DNA of 60,000 nucleotides from Nematostella vectensis (Eukaryota > Cnidaria > Anthozoa > Actiniaria > Edwardsiidae): the NCBI RefSeq assembly GCF_932526225.1, contig NC_064036.1, positions 20,112,953 through 20,172,952 on the forward strand, read 5' to 3'. The notes beneath the pieces are model-generated. The model searched no databases. It was not told the origin of the DNA and was given only the letters and a program-made list of their open reading frames with translations. Each line of letters starts with the position of its first letter. The stretch's first letter is position 1. This document shows, piece after piece, positions 1 to 36,824 of this stretch. A program made the position numbers and the translations under genes.

Positions 1-3000
1 TCATCCTCTTGCACCCTTTAGACAGATGTGTCATCCTCTTGCACACTTTAGACAAATATGTCATGCTCTTGCACCCTTCAGGCAGATATGTCATCCTCTT
101 GCACCCTTTAGACGGATATGTCATCCTCTTGCACCCTTTAGACAGATGTGTCATCCTCTTGCACACTTTAGACAAATATGTCATGCTCTTGCACCCTTCA
201 GGCAGATATGTCATCCTCTTGCACCCTTTAGACGGATATGTCATCCTCTTGCACCCTTTAGACAGATGTGTTATCCTCTTGCACACTTTAGACAGATATG
301 TCATCCTCTTGCACCCTTTAGACAGATGTGTCATCCTCTTGCACCCTTTAGACAGATGTGTTATCCTCTTGCACCCTTTAGACAGATGTGTTATCCTCTT
401 GCACACTTTAGACAGATATGTCATCCTCTTGCACCCTTCAGGCAGATATGTCATGCTCTTGCACCCTTTAGACGGATATGTCATCCTCTTGCACCCTTTA
501 GACAGATGTGTCATCCTCTTGCACACTTTAGACAAATATGTCATGCTCTTGCACCCTTCAGGCAGATATGTCATCCTCTTGCACCCTTTAGACAGATGTG
601 TCATCCTCTTGCACCCTTTAGACGGATATGTCATCCTCTTGCACCCTTTAGACAGATGTGTCATCCTCTTGCACCCTTTAGACAGATGTGTCATCCTCTT
701 GCACCCTTTAGACGGATATGTCATCCTCTTGCACCCTTTAGACAGATATGTCATCCTCTTGCACCCTTTAGACAGATGTGTCATCCTCTTGCACCCTTTA
801 GACGGATATGTCATCCTCTTGCACCCTTTAGACAGATATGTCATGCTCTTGCACACTTTAGACAAATATGTCATGCTCTTGCACCCTTCAGGCAGATATG
901 TCATCCTCTTGCACCCTTTAGACGGATATGTCATCCTCTTGCACCCTTTAGACAGATGTGTCATCCTCTTGCACCCTTTAGACGGATATGTCATCCTCTT
1001 GCACCCTTTAGACAGATGTGTCATCCTCTTGCACCCTTTAGACAGATGTGTTATCCTCTTGCACCCTTTAGACAGATGTGTTATCCTCTTGCACACTTTA
1101 GACAGATATGTCTAAACCCTTTAGACATATCCCTAACCCTTTAGACGGATATGTTATCCTCTTGCACCCTTTAGACGGATATGTCATCCTCTTGCACCCT
1201 TTAGACAGATGTGTCATCCTCTTGCACCCTTTAGACAGATGTGTTATCCTCTTGCACCCTTTAGACAGATGTGTTATCCTCTTGCACACTTTAGACAGAT
1301 ATGTCTAAACCCTTTAGACATATCCCTAACCCTTTAGACAAATATGTCATGCTCTTGCACCCTTCAGGCAGATATGTAATCCTCTTGCACCCTTTAGACG
1401 GATATGTCATCCTCTTGCACCCTTTAGACAGATGTGTCATCCTCTTGCACACTTTAGACGGATATGTCATCCTCTCGCACCCTTTAGACAGATGTGTTAT
1501 CTTCTTGCACCCTTTAGTAGACAGATGTGTCATCCTCTTGCACACTTTAGACAGATGTGTCATCCTCTTGCACCCTTTAGACAGATGTGTCATCCTCTTG
1601 CACACTTTAGACAGATGTGTCATCCTCTTGCACCCTTTAGACAGATGTGTCATCCTCTTGCACCCTTCAGGCAGATATGTAATCCTCTTGCACACTTTAG
1701 ACAGATGTGTCATCCTCTTGCACCCTTTAGACAAATTGTCATCCTCTTGCACATTTTAGACAGATGTGTCATCCTCTTGCACCCTTTAGACAGATGTGTC
1801 ATCCTCTTGCACCCTTTAGCCAAATTGTCATCCTCTTGCACACTTTAGACAGATGTGTCATCCTCTTGCTCCCTTTAGACAGATGTGTCATCCTCTTGCT
1901 CCCTTTAGACAGATGTGTCATCCTCTTGCACCCTTCAGGCAGATGTGTCATCTTCTTGCACCCTTTAGACGGATGTGTCATCCTCTTGCACCCTTTAGAC
2001 AGATGTGTCATCCTCTTGCACCCTTTAGACAGATGTGTCATCCTCTTGCACCCTTTAGACAGATGTGTCATCCTCTTGCACCCTTTAGACAGATGTGTCA
2101 TCCTCCTGCACCCTTTAGACAGATGTGTCATCCTCTTGCACCCTTTAGACAGATGTGTAATCCTCTTGCACACTTTAGACAGATGTGTCATCCTCTTGCA
2201 CCCTTTAGACAGATGTGTCATCCTCTTGCACCCTTTAGACAGATGTGTCATCCTCTTGCACCCTTTAGACAGATGTGTCATCCTCTTGCACCCTTTAGAC
2301 AGATGTGTCATCCTCTTGCACCCTTTAGACAGATGTGTCATCCTCTTGCACCCTTTAGACAGATGTGTCATCCTCCTGCACCCTTTAGACAGATGTGTCA
2401 TCCTCTTGCACACTTTAGACAGATGTGTCATCCTCTTGCACCCTTTAGACAGATGTGTAATCCTCTTGCACACTTTAGACAGATGTGTCATCCTCTTGCA
2501 CCCTTTAGACAGATGTGTCATCCTCTTGCACACTTTAGACAGATGTGTCATCCTCTTGCACCCTTTAGACAGATGTGTCATCCTCTTGCACCCTTTAGAC
2601 AGATGTGTTATCCTCTTGCACCCTTTAGACAGATGTGTCATCCTCTTGCACCCTTTAGACAGATGTGTCATCCTCTTGCACACTTTAGACAGATGTGTCA
2701 TCCTCTTGCACCCTTTAGACAGATGTGTCATCCTCTTGCACCCTTTAGACAGATGTGTTATCCTCTTGCACCCTTTAGACAGATGTGTTATCCTCTTGCA
2801 CCCTTTAGACAGATGTGTCATCCTCTTGCACCCTTTAGACAGATGTGTTATCCTCTTGCACCCTTTAGACAGATATGTCATCCTCTTGCACCCTTTAGAC
2901 AGATGTGTCATCCTCTTGCACACTTTAGACAGATGTGTCATCCTCTTGCACACTTTAGACAAATTGTCATCCTCTTGCACCCTCTAGACAGATGTTATTC

Positions 3001-3080
3001 TCTTGCACCCTTTAGACAGATGTGTCACCCTCCTAAACCCTTTCAATAGATGTGTGATCCTCTTGCACACTTTAGACGTA
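1..3080. repeat. 30-bp minisatellite, about 100 copies
   Basis: Tandem array with consensus TCATCCTCTTGCACCCTTTA followed by GACAGATGTG. Units vary at a few fixed positions (GACGGATATG, GGCAGATATG, GACAAATATG), and a four-unit 120-bp block at 1-120 is repeated exactly at 121-240, so there is higher-order structure. From about 1850 the array is nearly uniform, and after 2950 it decays. Because 30 is divisible by three, several frames stay open for hundreds of codons with a 10-residue repeat; these are not genes. Each unit contains a pyrimidine run ending in TTTAG that resembles a 3' splice site. The array lies directly upstream of the first visible PIWI exon and is probably intronic. Confidence 0.97.
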
Positions 3081-3168
3081 CTTGTTTATGGTAGATTAAT
3101 TGATGGCAGCTTAAATTACGGCAGATTGATTTATTACTTTAAACCTGATGCATGCTTCCGTGGTCCAG

Positions 3169-27668
<24,500 letters not shown>

Positions 27669-28220
27669 GTCTTAGTGGCCATTCGCCATCCACAACACGC
27701 TCTCCGCCATCCAACAAAGATTGGTCCAACATCTCATGACGTCCATCAACGTAAATATCTAATGACGTCACGCTTTGTGATTGGTGCATCAGCCTGATGT
27801 CATGCCGTTACTGTTAGGAGACAATGATCAAATGTTTAGATATCGTTGGGTTGCAGAATTTTCCAAGAATATCAAGTTATCTATTGCCTGTCGCTTATAT
27901 AAAGGATTTTTCAACTTTGATTACAAATCTTCTCATTTAGTTTACAGGTACCTCTATCTTAGTCATTTTAAGCCCACCGAGGTACTACCTCTGACTCCTA
28001 GCCTAATCGTCCATGATTGGGTGAATCGGGTTCATTGCCAAGTACAGTACAAAACGATCTGGCATTTTTATGCAAAACCTTTTCGATTTTTTTAACGTTT
28101 TCAACAGTTACCCAATTTCCTAAAGATTCTATGGTAAAAGCCTGCGTCTACATTAATAACGAGTCGCCAGATTATTTAAATAAATTATTTTATCGCATTT
28201 TTTCATGTTTTAACCTCATC

Positions 28221-28761
28221 TTAAACACGAGGTTCCGCTATAAAAGGGAAAGCACCTTCCCAGCCCCGGGATCGAATTTGCAAGTATAATCAGAACACGG
28301 CCAAGCTAGCGGTCACAAATTATATGTCTCTTGTAAAATTGCTTATCTCAGAGCCTCTGTCGGCTGGAATAAAACTTTTTGCACAGGTAACAAGGGAGTT
28401 GTGTTAGAGAGATTTATAAATTAGTAATTTGCTCTCCACCCACGTTTTCGGTGCAAAATTTTAAATTTCGCGCTACCATTGTCTAGCGCATCTGCATAAA
28501 TTACTCTCGCGCTGTTATGAAGATGCTCATATTTTAGAGCGCACACAGCTTGGTATATCATTATTTTACTATAAATATAACCATTTTCGGTGGACAACTT
28601 TAGGAATGATATTTAATTTGGTTTATAATATGAAATTTGAATTTAGCGCTCAGAGCAATTGTCCTGACATGTTGACTCATTGACGGCTGATTGATAACTG
28701 ATTGTTCTTGAGCCCGGGGGTGGGAGGAGCTTTCCCTTTTATAGCGGAACCTCGTGTTTAA
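28221..28761. mobile_element. 541-bp MITE with long terminal inverted repeats
   Basis: Ends are TTAAACACGAGGTTCCGC at 28221 and its complement finishing at 28761. The first 32 bp match perfectly in inverted orientation (through ATAAAAGGGAAAGC), followed by an imperfect continuation to the CCCGGG. The outer TTAA is compatible with a TTAA target duplication, but this is not decisive. No coding content. Lies just 3' of the PIWI gene. Confidence 0.85.
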
Positions 28762-29580
28762 TCTTGTCATAAGCCAAAATCACGAACAGAATCATGAATA
28801 TTTCAGCCATGAACTCACACAACGAAAAAAACCTTTTGATTTTGTAAATATAGTTTTTCGTCCCTCCAATCACGAAACATATTTACTCTGATCTTGATCA
28901 CAGGATATTTTATTCATTCAAGTTTTTAGACCGACACCTTAATTAGGCCAATTATTCTTGAGACAATACGACATGGACCGTAATCGAAACAGCTTTGTGA
29001 AAAATTGGGGAAAATGGCTATTGTACCTACTCCTAGAGTGTAGTTTGTCTACAAGTATGTTGCTATGTCTATAATAATATAATGCTGTGTTTTCGTTCAC
29101 AGTTCGAGAAAGTTTTTTTTTTGCCTGTTATATAATTGTTTTCTTGTGCTTATACAAATTGTCTCTAGGTATACTGTTGTGAACAACAAAGTGTACGTCA
29201 ATCCTTAAGCACTCAAAACAGATCTGATCAGGGTGAATATGTTTCGTTTTTTTTTTTTTCGTTTTTTTTTTTTTTTTTTGCGTGGATGTTTTTAGTACAC
29301 TTTCATCTCGGGGCTTAAAATGTTTGCGACTCACTCGAAGCTTTACACCTGATGTAGGGACTTTAAAGGTATTGTATGAAGTTTTTTTCATGTAGTACTT
29401 ATTTTTATATCACTAGCAAGTACACATAATTTCAATCCTACCCCAGCCTAACCTTTATGTTGTGGAGTATTATGATTAAGAGAAAATGTATATTTTACAA
29501 TTCAGTTAGGTATTTATGGTATCCATATAGTAATGAAAATTCCCAGTGTGGATCTTCAAGAGTTGGGCAAGTGATCCAAG
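28762..29580. other. Intergenic, nothing recognised
   Basis: AT-rich sequence with a poly-T tract near 29250-29280. No supported gene. Confidence 0.5.
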
Positions 29581-29589
29581 TCTAGGCGG

Positions 29590-29990
29590 GCTAAGCCGTA
29601 CGTGAATTAGGCTAAGTCTGGGTGGTCACGCCACGTACGTGAATTAGGCTAATTCTGGGTGGTCATGCCCCGTACGTGAATTAGTCTAAGTCTGGGTGGT
29701 CACGCCCCGTACGTGAATTAGGCTAAGTCTGGGTGGTCACGCCACGTACGTGAATTAGGCTAATTCTGGTTGGTCACGCCCCGTACGTGAATTAGGCTAA
29801 GTCTTGGTGGTCATGACCCGTACGTGAATTAGGCTAAGTCTGGGTGGTCATGCCCCGTGCGTGAATTAGGCTAAGTCTGGGTGGTCACGCCCCGTCCGTG
29901 AATTAGGCTAAGTCTGGGTGGTCACGCCCCGTACGTAAATTAGGCTAAGTCTGGGTGGTCACGCTCCGTACGCACCTAGGCCACGTTTTT
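29590..29990. repeat. 37-bp minisatellite, about 10 copies
   Basis: Unit contains GTACGTGAATTAGGCTAAGT and CTGGGTGGTCACGCC. Variants include CCACGTACG and CCCCGTACG. No protein-coding sense. Confidence 0.95.
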
Positions 29991-30533
29991 TTAAGCCCAA
30001 ATGATTATAAATGGGTTAGGAATTCATCAAGACATTAATAGAACATCTAAGGACGTTTCAAGAGATTACTACAGAACAAGGCTTGTGAATGATCAATGCA
30101 ATGAATCAAGTTTTACCGTGAATGATATGTTTGAATAGTTATGAATTTAGTGTTATGTTGATTAAAAAGAATTTGTTGATTATATTTGCGCCCTTGCCCT
30201 TTCTGTTCGAACCTTTAGCTTAGCGAACGTCCGTGAGAGCGCACGCGTTTGTTTATTTGTATCCACTCAAATACATCGGGTTCAACGATGATTGAGACGT
30301 TTCACAAAGTAACCAAAAGGGATGTTTCTGTTGAGCATGGTATTTGATTCGGTGCATCAAAAGAGACTCGTACTTACCTGATACTCCAGTCAATCCAAGA
30401 AATGTTTACGGTCCAGGTGGAACTAATTGCAACGGATTTTGAACAAGGGATACAACCTCATGAACATACCCAAAGTCCCCAAACATTCCTTTGGTGGGAC
30501 ATCTTGAAATATGTGATTTTTCCATTTCGGAGC

Positions 30534-30911
30534 AAAACCACAGGGTACCCGCGTCGTTAAAACGGAAAAAAATTACGTCTCAATCAGAACATTCAAAAGG
30601 CCATTGTTAAAAGAAAACAAAAGTGTTCCTTTTTACTGTTGTATTACATGTATTTCTAATAGGCTAGCTACTGAGTTGCTGTCACATGTAACTTGTTTTT
30701 TATACAATTTTAGTCACTGATCCGAGGAATGTAGAAATACATTTGTGGAGAAAATATTTGAAATAGCAATGAAACATGGACAATTTGCCTTATTTCGATA
30801 CTCAAGTTTGTGTCTTTAGTATTTTTTGTCCAATGACCTTTGAAATTTTCTGATTAAGACTTGAATTTTCAAATTTGTTTAGTCTTTTCGACGCGGGTAC
30901 CCTGTGGTTTT
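30534..30911. mobile_element. Small TIR element (23-bp terminal repeats)
   Basis: AAAACCACAGGGTACCCGCG plus TCG at 30534-30556 is matched in inverse orientation at 30889-30911. Further inverted similarity (CTCAATCAGAACATT at about 30577 versus its complement near 31015) suggests a nested or larger foldback reaching about 31030. No ORF. Confidence 0.6.
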
Positions 30912-31325
30912 TGGAATACAGAAGTATTGGAAAAAAGATAAAACAGGGGCAATTTGCTTTGTTTCGATATCCAAACTGGGTATTTAATCAACTTTGACCA
31001 ATGGTCTTTTAAATGTTCTGATTGAGACGCTCTCCCGCGTTGAGCACCAAATCTCCCGCTTTTTAGCGATTTTTATCGCTTCCGAAAAATTATTCCATAG
31101 AATATCGTCACTTTTGCCTATTTTCTATTAAATTATTTGAAACAACAATTCCCTTGCGTAGCGCAATTTATCTAACACCCTCGTGAGAGCTATAAGTGGA
31201 TTTGTTTGCCAGAGCTTTCTATACGGCAAACGCCTACAAGGTTAAACCCACCCCTCCCCCCCAAAAAAAATGAATATACCCCACCCCTCCCCCAAAAAAT
31301 TCTCAAGCCTTAAGATTTTCGGAGG

Positions 31326-32045
31326 TTGACAGGTATGTTTGTCTGAAAGACGAAGCGAAAGCTTTCTACCATGAGCAGGAGGATTCAGTTAGAAGAAGTT
31401 ACCAGGCCTTGTGTAAAGCATTGAAGGTCAGATTTGAAGGAGGGCTAGCAATACTAAAATACAAAAAGGAATTTGCCGAGCGAATTAGAGCTGAAGGGGA
31501 GCCGCTCCACTCGTATTTATCTGCTCTACGACTGGCTTACTCAAGGGCTCATGTCCCACCTGTAGTTGAAACGCTACCAGAAGACCCGACTGATGCGTAA
31601 AGGACAGGCACTCCCGACAGGAAGCAGCTTTTGAGTATTATAATACCAGAGCTAAGGAGGACATTCTGTGTCAATTTATCAACAGGCTAAATTCCAAGCT
31701 GAGGGAGATACTGGTCTGTCAGGACGATTTGTTAAAAAAAACCCATAGCAAAAGTAATAAAAAGGATTGCTAATCTGGAAGAGGAGCAAAGAGCAAGTAA
31801 CCCACAGCAAGTACGGGGTGCTATTCAAGATGGGGTTAATGACCTAGTTGACAAACTTGTCGAATAGAAGGTCACGGCAGCTATCAGAAAGAGGGGAAAA
31901 CGGGTTCCAAAGGAGACGTCCAAGGCCCACGGATTTATGCAGAAAGTGCAAAGGAAAGGGACATTGGGCAAGAGACTGCCCATCCGTAACTGGGAATAAT
32001 TTAAACGAGAACAAGGCTGGTGGAACACCCCGACACCAGCCTTGA
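31326..32045 (+). pseudogene. gag remnant with CCHC zinc knuckle
   Basis: The reading VCLKDEAKAFYHEQEDS and the ORF at 31409-31600 resemble retrotransposon gag capsid sequence. In a second frame (31848-32045) a zinc knuckle CRKCKGKGHWARDC has the C-x2-C-x4-H-x4-C spacing. A stop and a frameshift separate the parts. Confidence 0.8.
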
Positions 32046-33864
32046 GAACACAAAAGGGGGTCAACACAGTGCAGACGGTGTCGACACGACACTCATACAA
32101 AGTTGAGGCAAAAGTAAACCAAGTGAAGTGCATCTTTTTGATCGACACAGGCGCAGAGGTAAGTCTAATAAGCTCATCAGTACCAGGCCTTATAATAGAG
32201 TCCAAAGTGCATCTAGTTTCAATCACACGTGAACCCATTGGGGTGAGAGGGGAGTCCCAAGTGACATTGTTGCTGGAGGCAGGGAGATGTCATGGAGGTT
32301 CCTGGTGGTAGATGACCTTGCAGACTCGGTATTGGGGGCCGATTTTATTGATGCCCACCATAGGGAATGGTGGGGTTTAAGGGGCAATAGTCTTTTTCTT
32401 GATGGCCAGGAAATCCCGCTTGTCTCTAGTAAGTGCAGATAAGTATCGGTTGAGGATGATGCTACCCCTGTAGTAGCCTTCTGTACCATTGATCTTCCAG
32501 CCAGGCATCAGGCATTTATACCCTTGCGGTGTAAAGATAATGGGAACAGAGAGGGGATGTTTGAAAGAACCACAACACAAGGGGGGGGGGGGTACTTATG
32601 ACAAAGGCACTTGTTTCAGGCAAGAAGTTCTGGGTGAAGGCTGTTAATCTGTCCCAATCATCAGTCACCCTGTATAAGAATCAGAAAGTGGGTGGTCTGA
32701 CTACCGTGTATACAGTTTCCTAGCCCATTAGCTCTAAGGAGACACTGGTAGCTGGGGGGGTTTCTGACAATGATAAGGGCATAAACTTGAGAAAGCTTGG
32801 ACTTGACTTGTCGGACAGTGAACTAGGCACCAATGAAAGGGAGAAACTAGAAAATATGTTGACCTCGTATGCTGATGTGTTTTCGCAGACTTAGGAAAAT
32901 GTAGCGCTAACGTTCAGCGTCATGTTCAAGTCCTTAGACTGTGCGTAGATTACAGAAGGCTTAGAATATGCGTAGATTACAGAAGGCTTAGAATATGCGT
33001 ACATTACAGAAAGCTCAACGAAGGTAAGCGGGTTACCAGCTACCCCTTGCCCAACATCACCGAGTCCTTAGACCGTCTGGCCGACGCATCTTACTTGACA
33101 ACGATCGATATGGTGTCTGGGTATCACCAGGCTAAAGTTGCACCCGAGGACAGAGCTAAGACAGCTTTTACAACTCCGTTTGGATTGTACCAGTACTGTC
33201 GCATGCCCTTTGGCCTGGCAGGGGCACCTGGAACATTCCAATCAGTAGTAGAGGATATGTCCTAGATGCAGTTGATATGATGGCCTACTTAGACGACGTC
33301 ATCTGTTTCCACTATAGCTAAGACCATCTAAGAGGGATAGAGAGGATGCTGCAAGCAGTAAGGGCATCTGGTTTTAAGCTGTCGGGTAAGAAGTGCCAGT
33401 TTGCAACAAGATCAGTGAAGTTCCTTGGTCATGTTATTGACGAGAACGGTGTCAGGCCTCAACCATAGAGGTTAGATATCATCCGTAAGTGGGAGACCCC
33501 AACCAACAAAGAAGAGATGCGTAAGTTCATCGGTGTGTGTACATTCTGGAGACGCTATGTAAAAGGCTTTTCAGAGGTTGCTGCCCCACTTCATGATCTG
33601 CTCAATAAGCAGGACTTCTACCGGTCCCCAGAATGTGATCAGGCGTTTGAAAGCTTGAAACAGCTGTTGTGTACGTCAGTCACACTGTCTCTACCATCTC
33701 AACATGGACGGTTCGCAGTGACGTGTGATGCCTCTAACTGGACCACCGGATACTATCTAGAGCAGACAGACAGAGAGGGAGTGAAGCGACCGGTGGCGGT
33801 GGCAAGCGACCGGTGGCAAGAACATAATGGCCGGCTATGGAGATGGGTGGATAAGTTCAGATAG
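32042..33864 (+). pseudogene. pol remnant: protease, reverse transcriptase, RNase H
   Basis: The protease motif FLIDTGAEVSLIS is near 32138. RT blocks follow: YRKLNEGKRVTSYPLPN, TTIDMVSGYHQ, FGLYQYCRMPFGLAGAP, and the catalytic YLDD at 33286-33297. RNase H-like AVTCDASNWTTGYYLE is near 33720. Stops interrupt the frame repeatedly. A 27-bp piece of the RT coding sequence is tandemly triplicated at 32942-33022. Confidence 0.88.
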
Positions 33865-33876
33865 TTTCAGTGCAAG

Positions 33877-34855
33877 GTGCACCACATTCCTGGCTCGAAG
33901 AACACGGTTGCAGATGCATTGGGTAGAATTCAGAATGTAACCACTAGTGATGTTGCAGAGTGGTCGATGGAGTACATAGTTGAGCAACAGGACAGTTGTC
34001 CGGTCACCAAAGAAGTGAAGCTGTGGTTATTACACAAGCCACCGGCTTGTGTAATAGAGGTGTTATCCAAGTCGTGATTCCATCTACTCTGACGAAAGAG
34101 TGTTGCAAATGCTACATGATGATGCAGCGCACCTTGAAGCTCTAAGACACTCCAAAGGATCCGAGACAGATTCTTCTGGCCGTGTGTGGCAACTGACGTG
34201 GAAAATTGGTGTAGGAATTGTCTAGTCTGTCAGCAGAGACGAAATCCCGTTCCGAAATACAAGGCTCCGTTAAGACCAATCGTGACATCTCGGCCGGGAG
34301 AATTGGTGACAATGGATTTGGTTGAATATCCCAAAAGCAACCGTGGAAGTCAGTACTGTCTTGACATGGTCGATCATTTCACGAAGTGGCTGTAGTTGTT
34401 CCCTTTAAGAAACCAGAAATCTGAGGCCATTGCCAAAAGAATAAATGATGACTGGATTCCAAGAAACGGAGCACCCGAACAACTGCATAGTGACCAGGCA
34501 GCTAATCTAAACAGCCAGAACATCGAGGAGATTTTTCAGTATTTGAAGGTGTTGAAGACAAGGACGACACCATTTCATCCTGAGTCTGATGGTGCTTCAG
34601 AAAGAAGTATACGAACCGTTAACGCAATGTTGGCCAAAGTAGTGAGTGACGATCAAAAGAACTTGGATCTCTACCTATCCTCTACCTGTTTGGCATACAA
34701 CAGCAGTTCACAGAAGCACTGGACATACTCCTAGTTACATGGAGTTTGGACGAGAGTTGCGCCTTCCAACTGACTTAGTTGACACCGCTTTTATGCCAGA
34801 AGTGCGGCTGGATCATGCAGAGTTTGCGTTGCAACTGAAGAACCGTCTCCAGTAA
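33877..34855 (+). pseudogene. integrase remnant
   Basis: HHIPGSKNTVADALGRI marks the RNase H/integrase linker. A zinc-binding end WCRNCLVCQQRR follows near 34200. Catalytic core pieces are LVTMDLVEYP, LHSDQAAN and HPESDGASERSIRTV (the D, D, E pattern). At least two stops (34394, 34732) break the frame. Confidence 0.85.
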
Positions 34856-35639
34856 GCTTATAAATTGGCTAGGGACACTCTTCAACTGTCTCATCAGTCT
34901 CAGAAGAGCTTTTATGATCACCGTGAAGTGAACCCTGGATAGTCGCAAAATGGCTGAATGAAGTTGTGCATCGGATAAAGTATAGTGGTCAGGGTAATCA
35001 TATTGGACTGAAGCCACGTGTAGTACACCACAATCAGCTTAAGCCATTCTTGGGGAGTCTGGACACATCTGAAGTCCAGGTGGCCTCAAAGCCACAGGCC
35101 CATAACGAACATCAGACCCCGGTCAGAGTTGTCAAACAACTCTGACCGGAACCTTACAGTGATAGAAGAAGTTGAGTCTGCTCACCGAGATGAAGCAGAG
35201 ATGACTGACGAGCCACAGGAAGATGATCCAGAGTATGATGAACCAGCTCCTAGGAGACCTCAGCGTGTTCGTCATCCCCCGATTTGGATAAGAGATTACA
35301 ACACTGAGGGATAAAATATGGGGACATATTTCTAGATAGAAAGGGGACAGTGTTGGACTGGGACTAGCGCATGCGCGTCGGTTCAAAGATGGCGGAATAC
35401 GTTTAGAACTGAAACCCGTTGTTGTTTTAGCAACTGTAACATACTTTATTGTATAGCGTTATAACTGTTACAACTGTTATGTAGGCATTTCTGCTTCACT
35501 TAGCCCAACATATACTGGCTTAACCATGGCCAGTATCTCCAATGGCAGATCATCACAGTGTTTAAATGTATTGGTGTGGTCTGCTTTGTCTTTCTGGTAT
35601 TTACACCAGATGGTGCTACGTGGGACAAAACAGATAAAA

Positions 35640-36150
35640 GGCCGCCATTGCTGCACCTCGCATTTGCATTTCGTGCAAAAAATGTGTCCCAAAAGTATAC
35701 ATCGGCGAGATTGATCGCGGACTGACTGGTTGCAGACTAGGGAATAGATTTAGAAGCCATTGAATAGATGTGATAAACAACAAGTCTGAACTACCAGTAC
35801 CAGCTCACTTCAATCAAATGAATCATGCTGTTAATGATATGAAGGTGGCGGTGCTGGTAGCCGGCCTTATGGACACCGATACCTGAAAACGAGCGGAGTC
35901 CAAGCTTATCATCAAACACAACACCCTGGCGCCGAGCGGCTTAAATTTAGATGTAGGACTGCCCATGATTTGAACGCACGCGCAGACAATCTCCCATGCG
36001 CCCGTGCGCGCGCACTGGAACTTTTATTTGTTTGGTTTTTGCTCGTCATAATTTACGTTAATCCTGATGAAGGCAGCATTGCCGAAACGTCGAGTCATAA
36101 TTTCCGTTAATCCTGATGAAGGCAGCATTGCCGAAACGTCGAAAAAAATA
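35640..36150 (+). mobile_element. 3' end of a Penelope-like element (GIY-YIG remnant plus hammerhead motifs)
   Basis: Reading from about 35669: CISC-type KKCVPKVYIGE, then RLGNRFRSH, INNKSELPVPAHFNQMNH, VAVLVAGLMD and LIIKHNTLAPSGLN. This is the GIY-YIG endonuclease C-terminal pattern of Penelope-like elements, with two in-frame stops. Two tandem hammerhead-like motifs follow at 36060-36141, as known for this class. It abuts the 3' end of the gypsy-type remnant. Confidence 0.75.
36060..36141 (+). ncRNA. Tandem minimal hammerhead ribozyme motifs (two copies, 49-bp spacing)
   Basis: Each copy has the conserved core CTGATGA (36064-36070 and 36113-36119), a stem II with GGCA and TGCC arms around GCAT, then GAAACGTC (36084-36091 and 36133-36140), where cleavage would follow GUC. 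Stem III would be only two base pairs (AC/GU), the minimal form typical of Penelope-like elements, which may act as dimers. Stem I pairing is weak in both copies, so activity is uncertain. Confidence 0.65.
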
Positions 36151-36824
36151 GAACCCAGTGATTCAAGAAATTGTTGTATATAAATAAGCACAAGACAATC
36201 ACTGCACAGGACCAAAAACACAACCCTTGTTAGGTATCTATTGAGTCACGTTGATGAAACACAGGGAACCCAAACAGGGCATTTTAAAAAGCTTAATCAT
36301 TGGTAAAAAACATTTTCATTCAAATTACATCAGGGCATACATTTTAAGGATAAATAACGGTAACTTTGAGACAAAAAAATCACAGTTACTTCAAATTTGG
36401 TCAATTTTGTGTATATAATTGTATTTCGCGCCAAAAGCGGTTATTGATTACTGAGAATTGTTAAAATTTAGACTATTCGTTCTAGTTTTCTATGAGTCAA
36501 ACATTCTATTGACTATCTGTTGACTCATAGAGAACGAGTAATATTAGCGGTTTCAGATCACATACACGGCCTTCGCCGTAAAAAAAAAAACCGCTATACG
36601 GCACTATTTGACTTTTGTTGTAGTGGGTGGCTGGGTGGCTTATATGGGTGTCCTGTGGTATGAAGAGTAATCAATTCATGTTCCGGCTCATGGATATCGA
36701 GCCGGCTGCAAGGAAGCGCCACGTTTGGTCTTAGAGAACAACACAAAACCGTGAGATCAAATACTGTACATCCTCTTTTGTTTTATGTTAGAGTCGACTG
36801 ACTGGATGAAAAGAGCCTCATCTA

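Larger units (their letters stand above)
31326..35480 (+). mobile_element. Degenerate Ty3/gypsy-type LTR retrotransposon, 5' LTR missing
   Basis: Gag, protease, reverse transcriptase, RNase H and integrase remnants in the canonical Ty3/gypsy order, broken by many stops and frameshifts. A purine tract (AGAAAGGGGACAG) at 35338-35350 is followed at 35351 by TGTTGGACTGGG, a plausible 3' LTR start. No matching 5' LTR is found before 31326, so the element is truncated. Not active. Confidence 0.88.

Noticed and set aside
9-2987. Several 130-400 codon ORFs with a 10-residue repeat on both strands
   Set aside because: Same cause: a 30-bp minisatellite keeps three or more frames open at once; no start context or unique sequence.
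1-3080. CRISPR-like regularly spaced repeats
   Set aside because: Units are contiguous with no unique spacers, and the window is eukaryotic.
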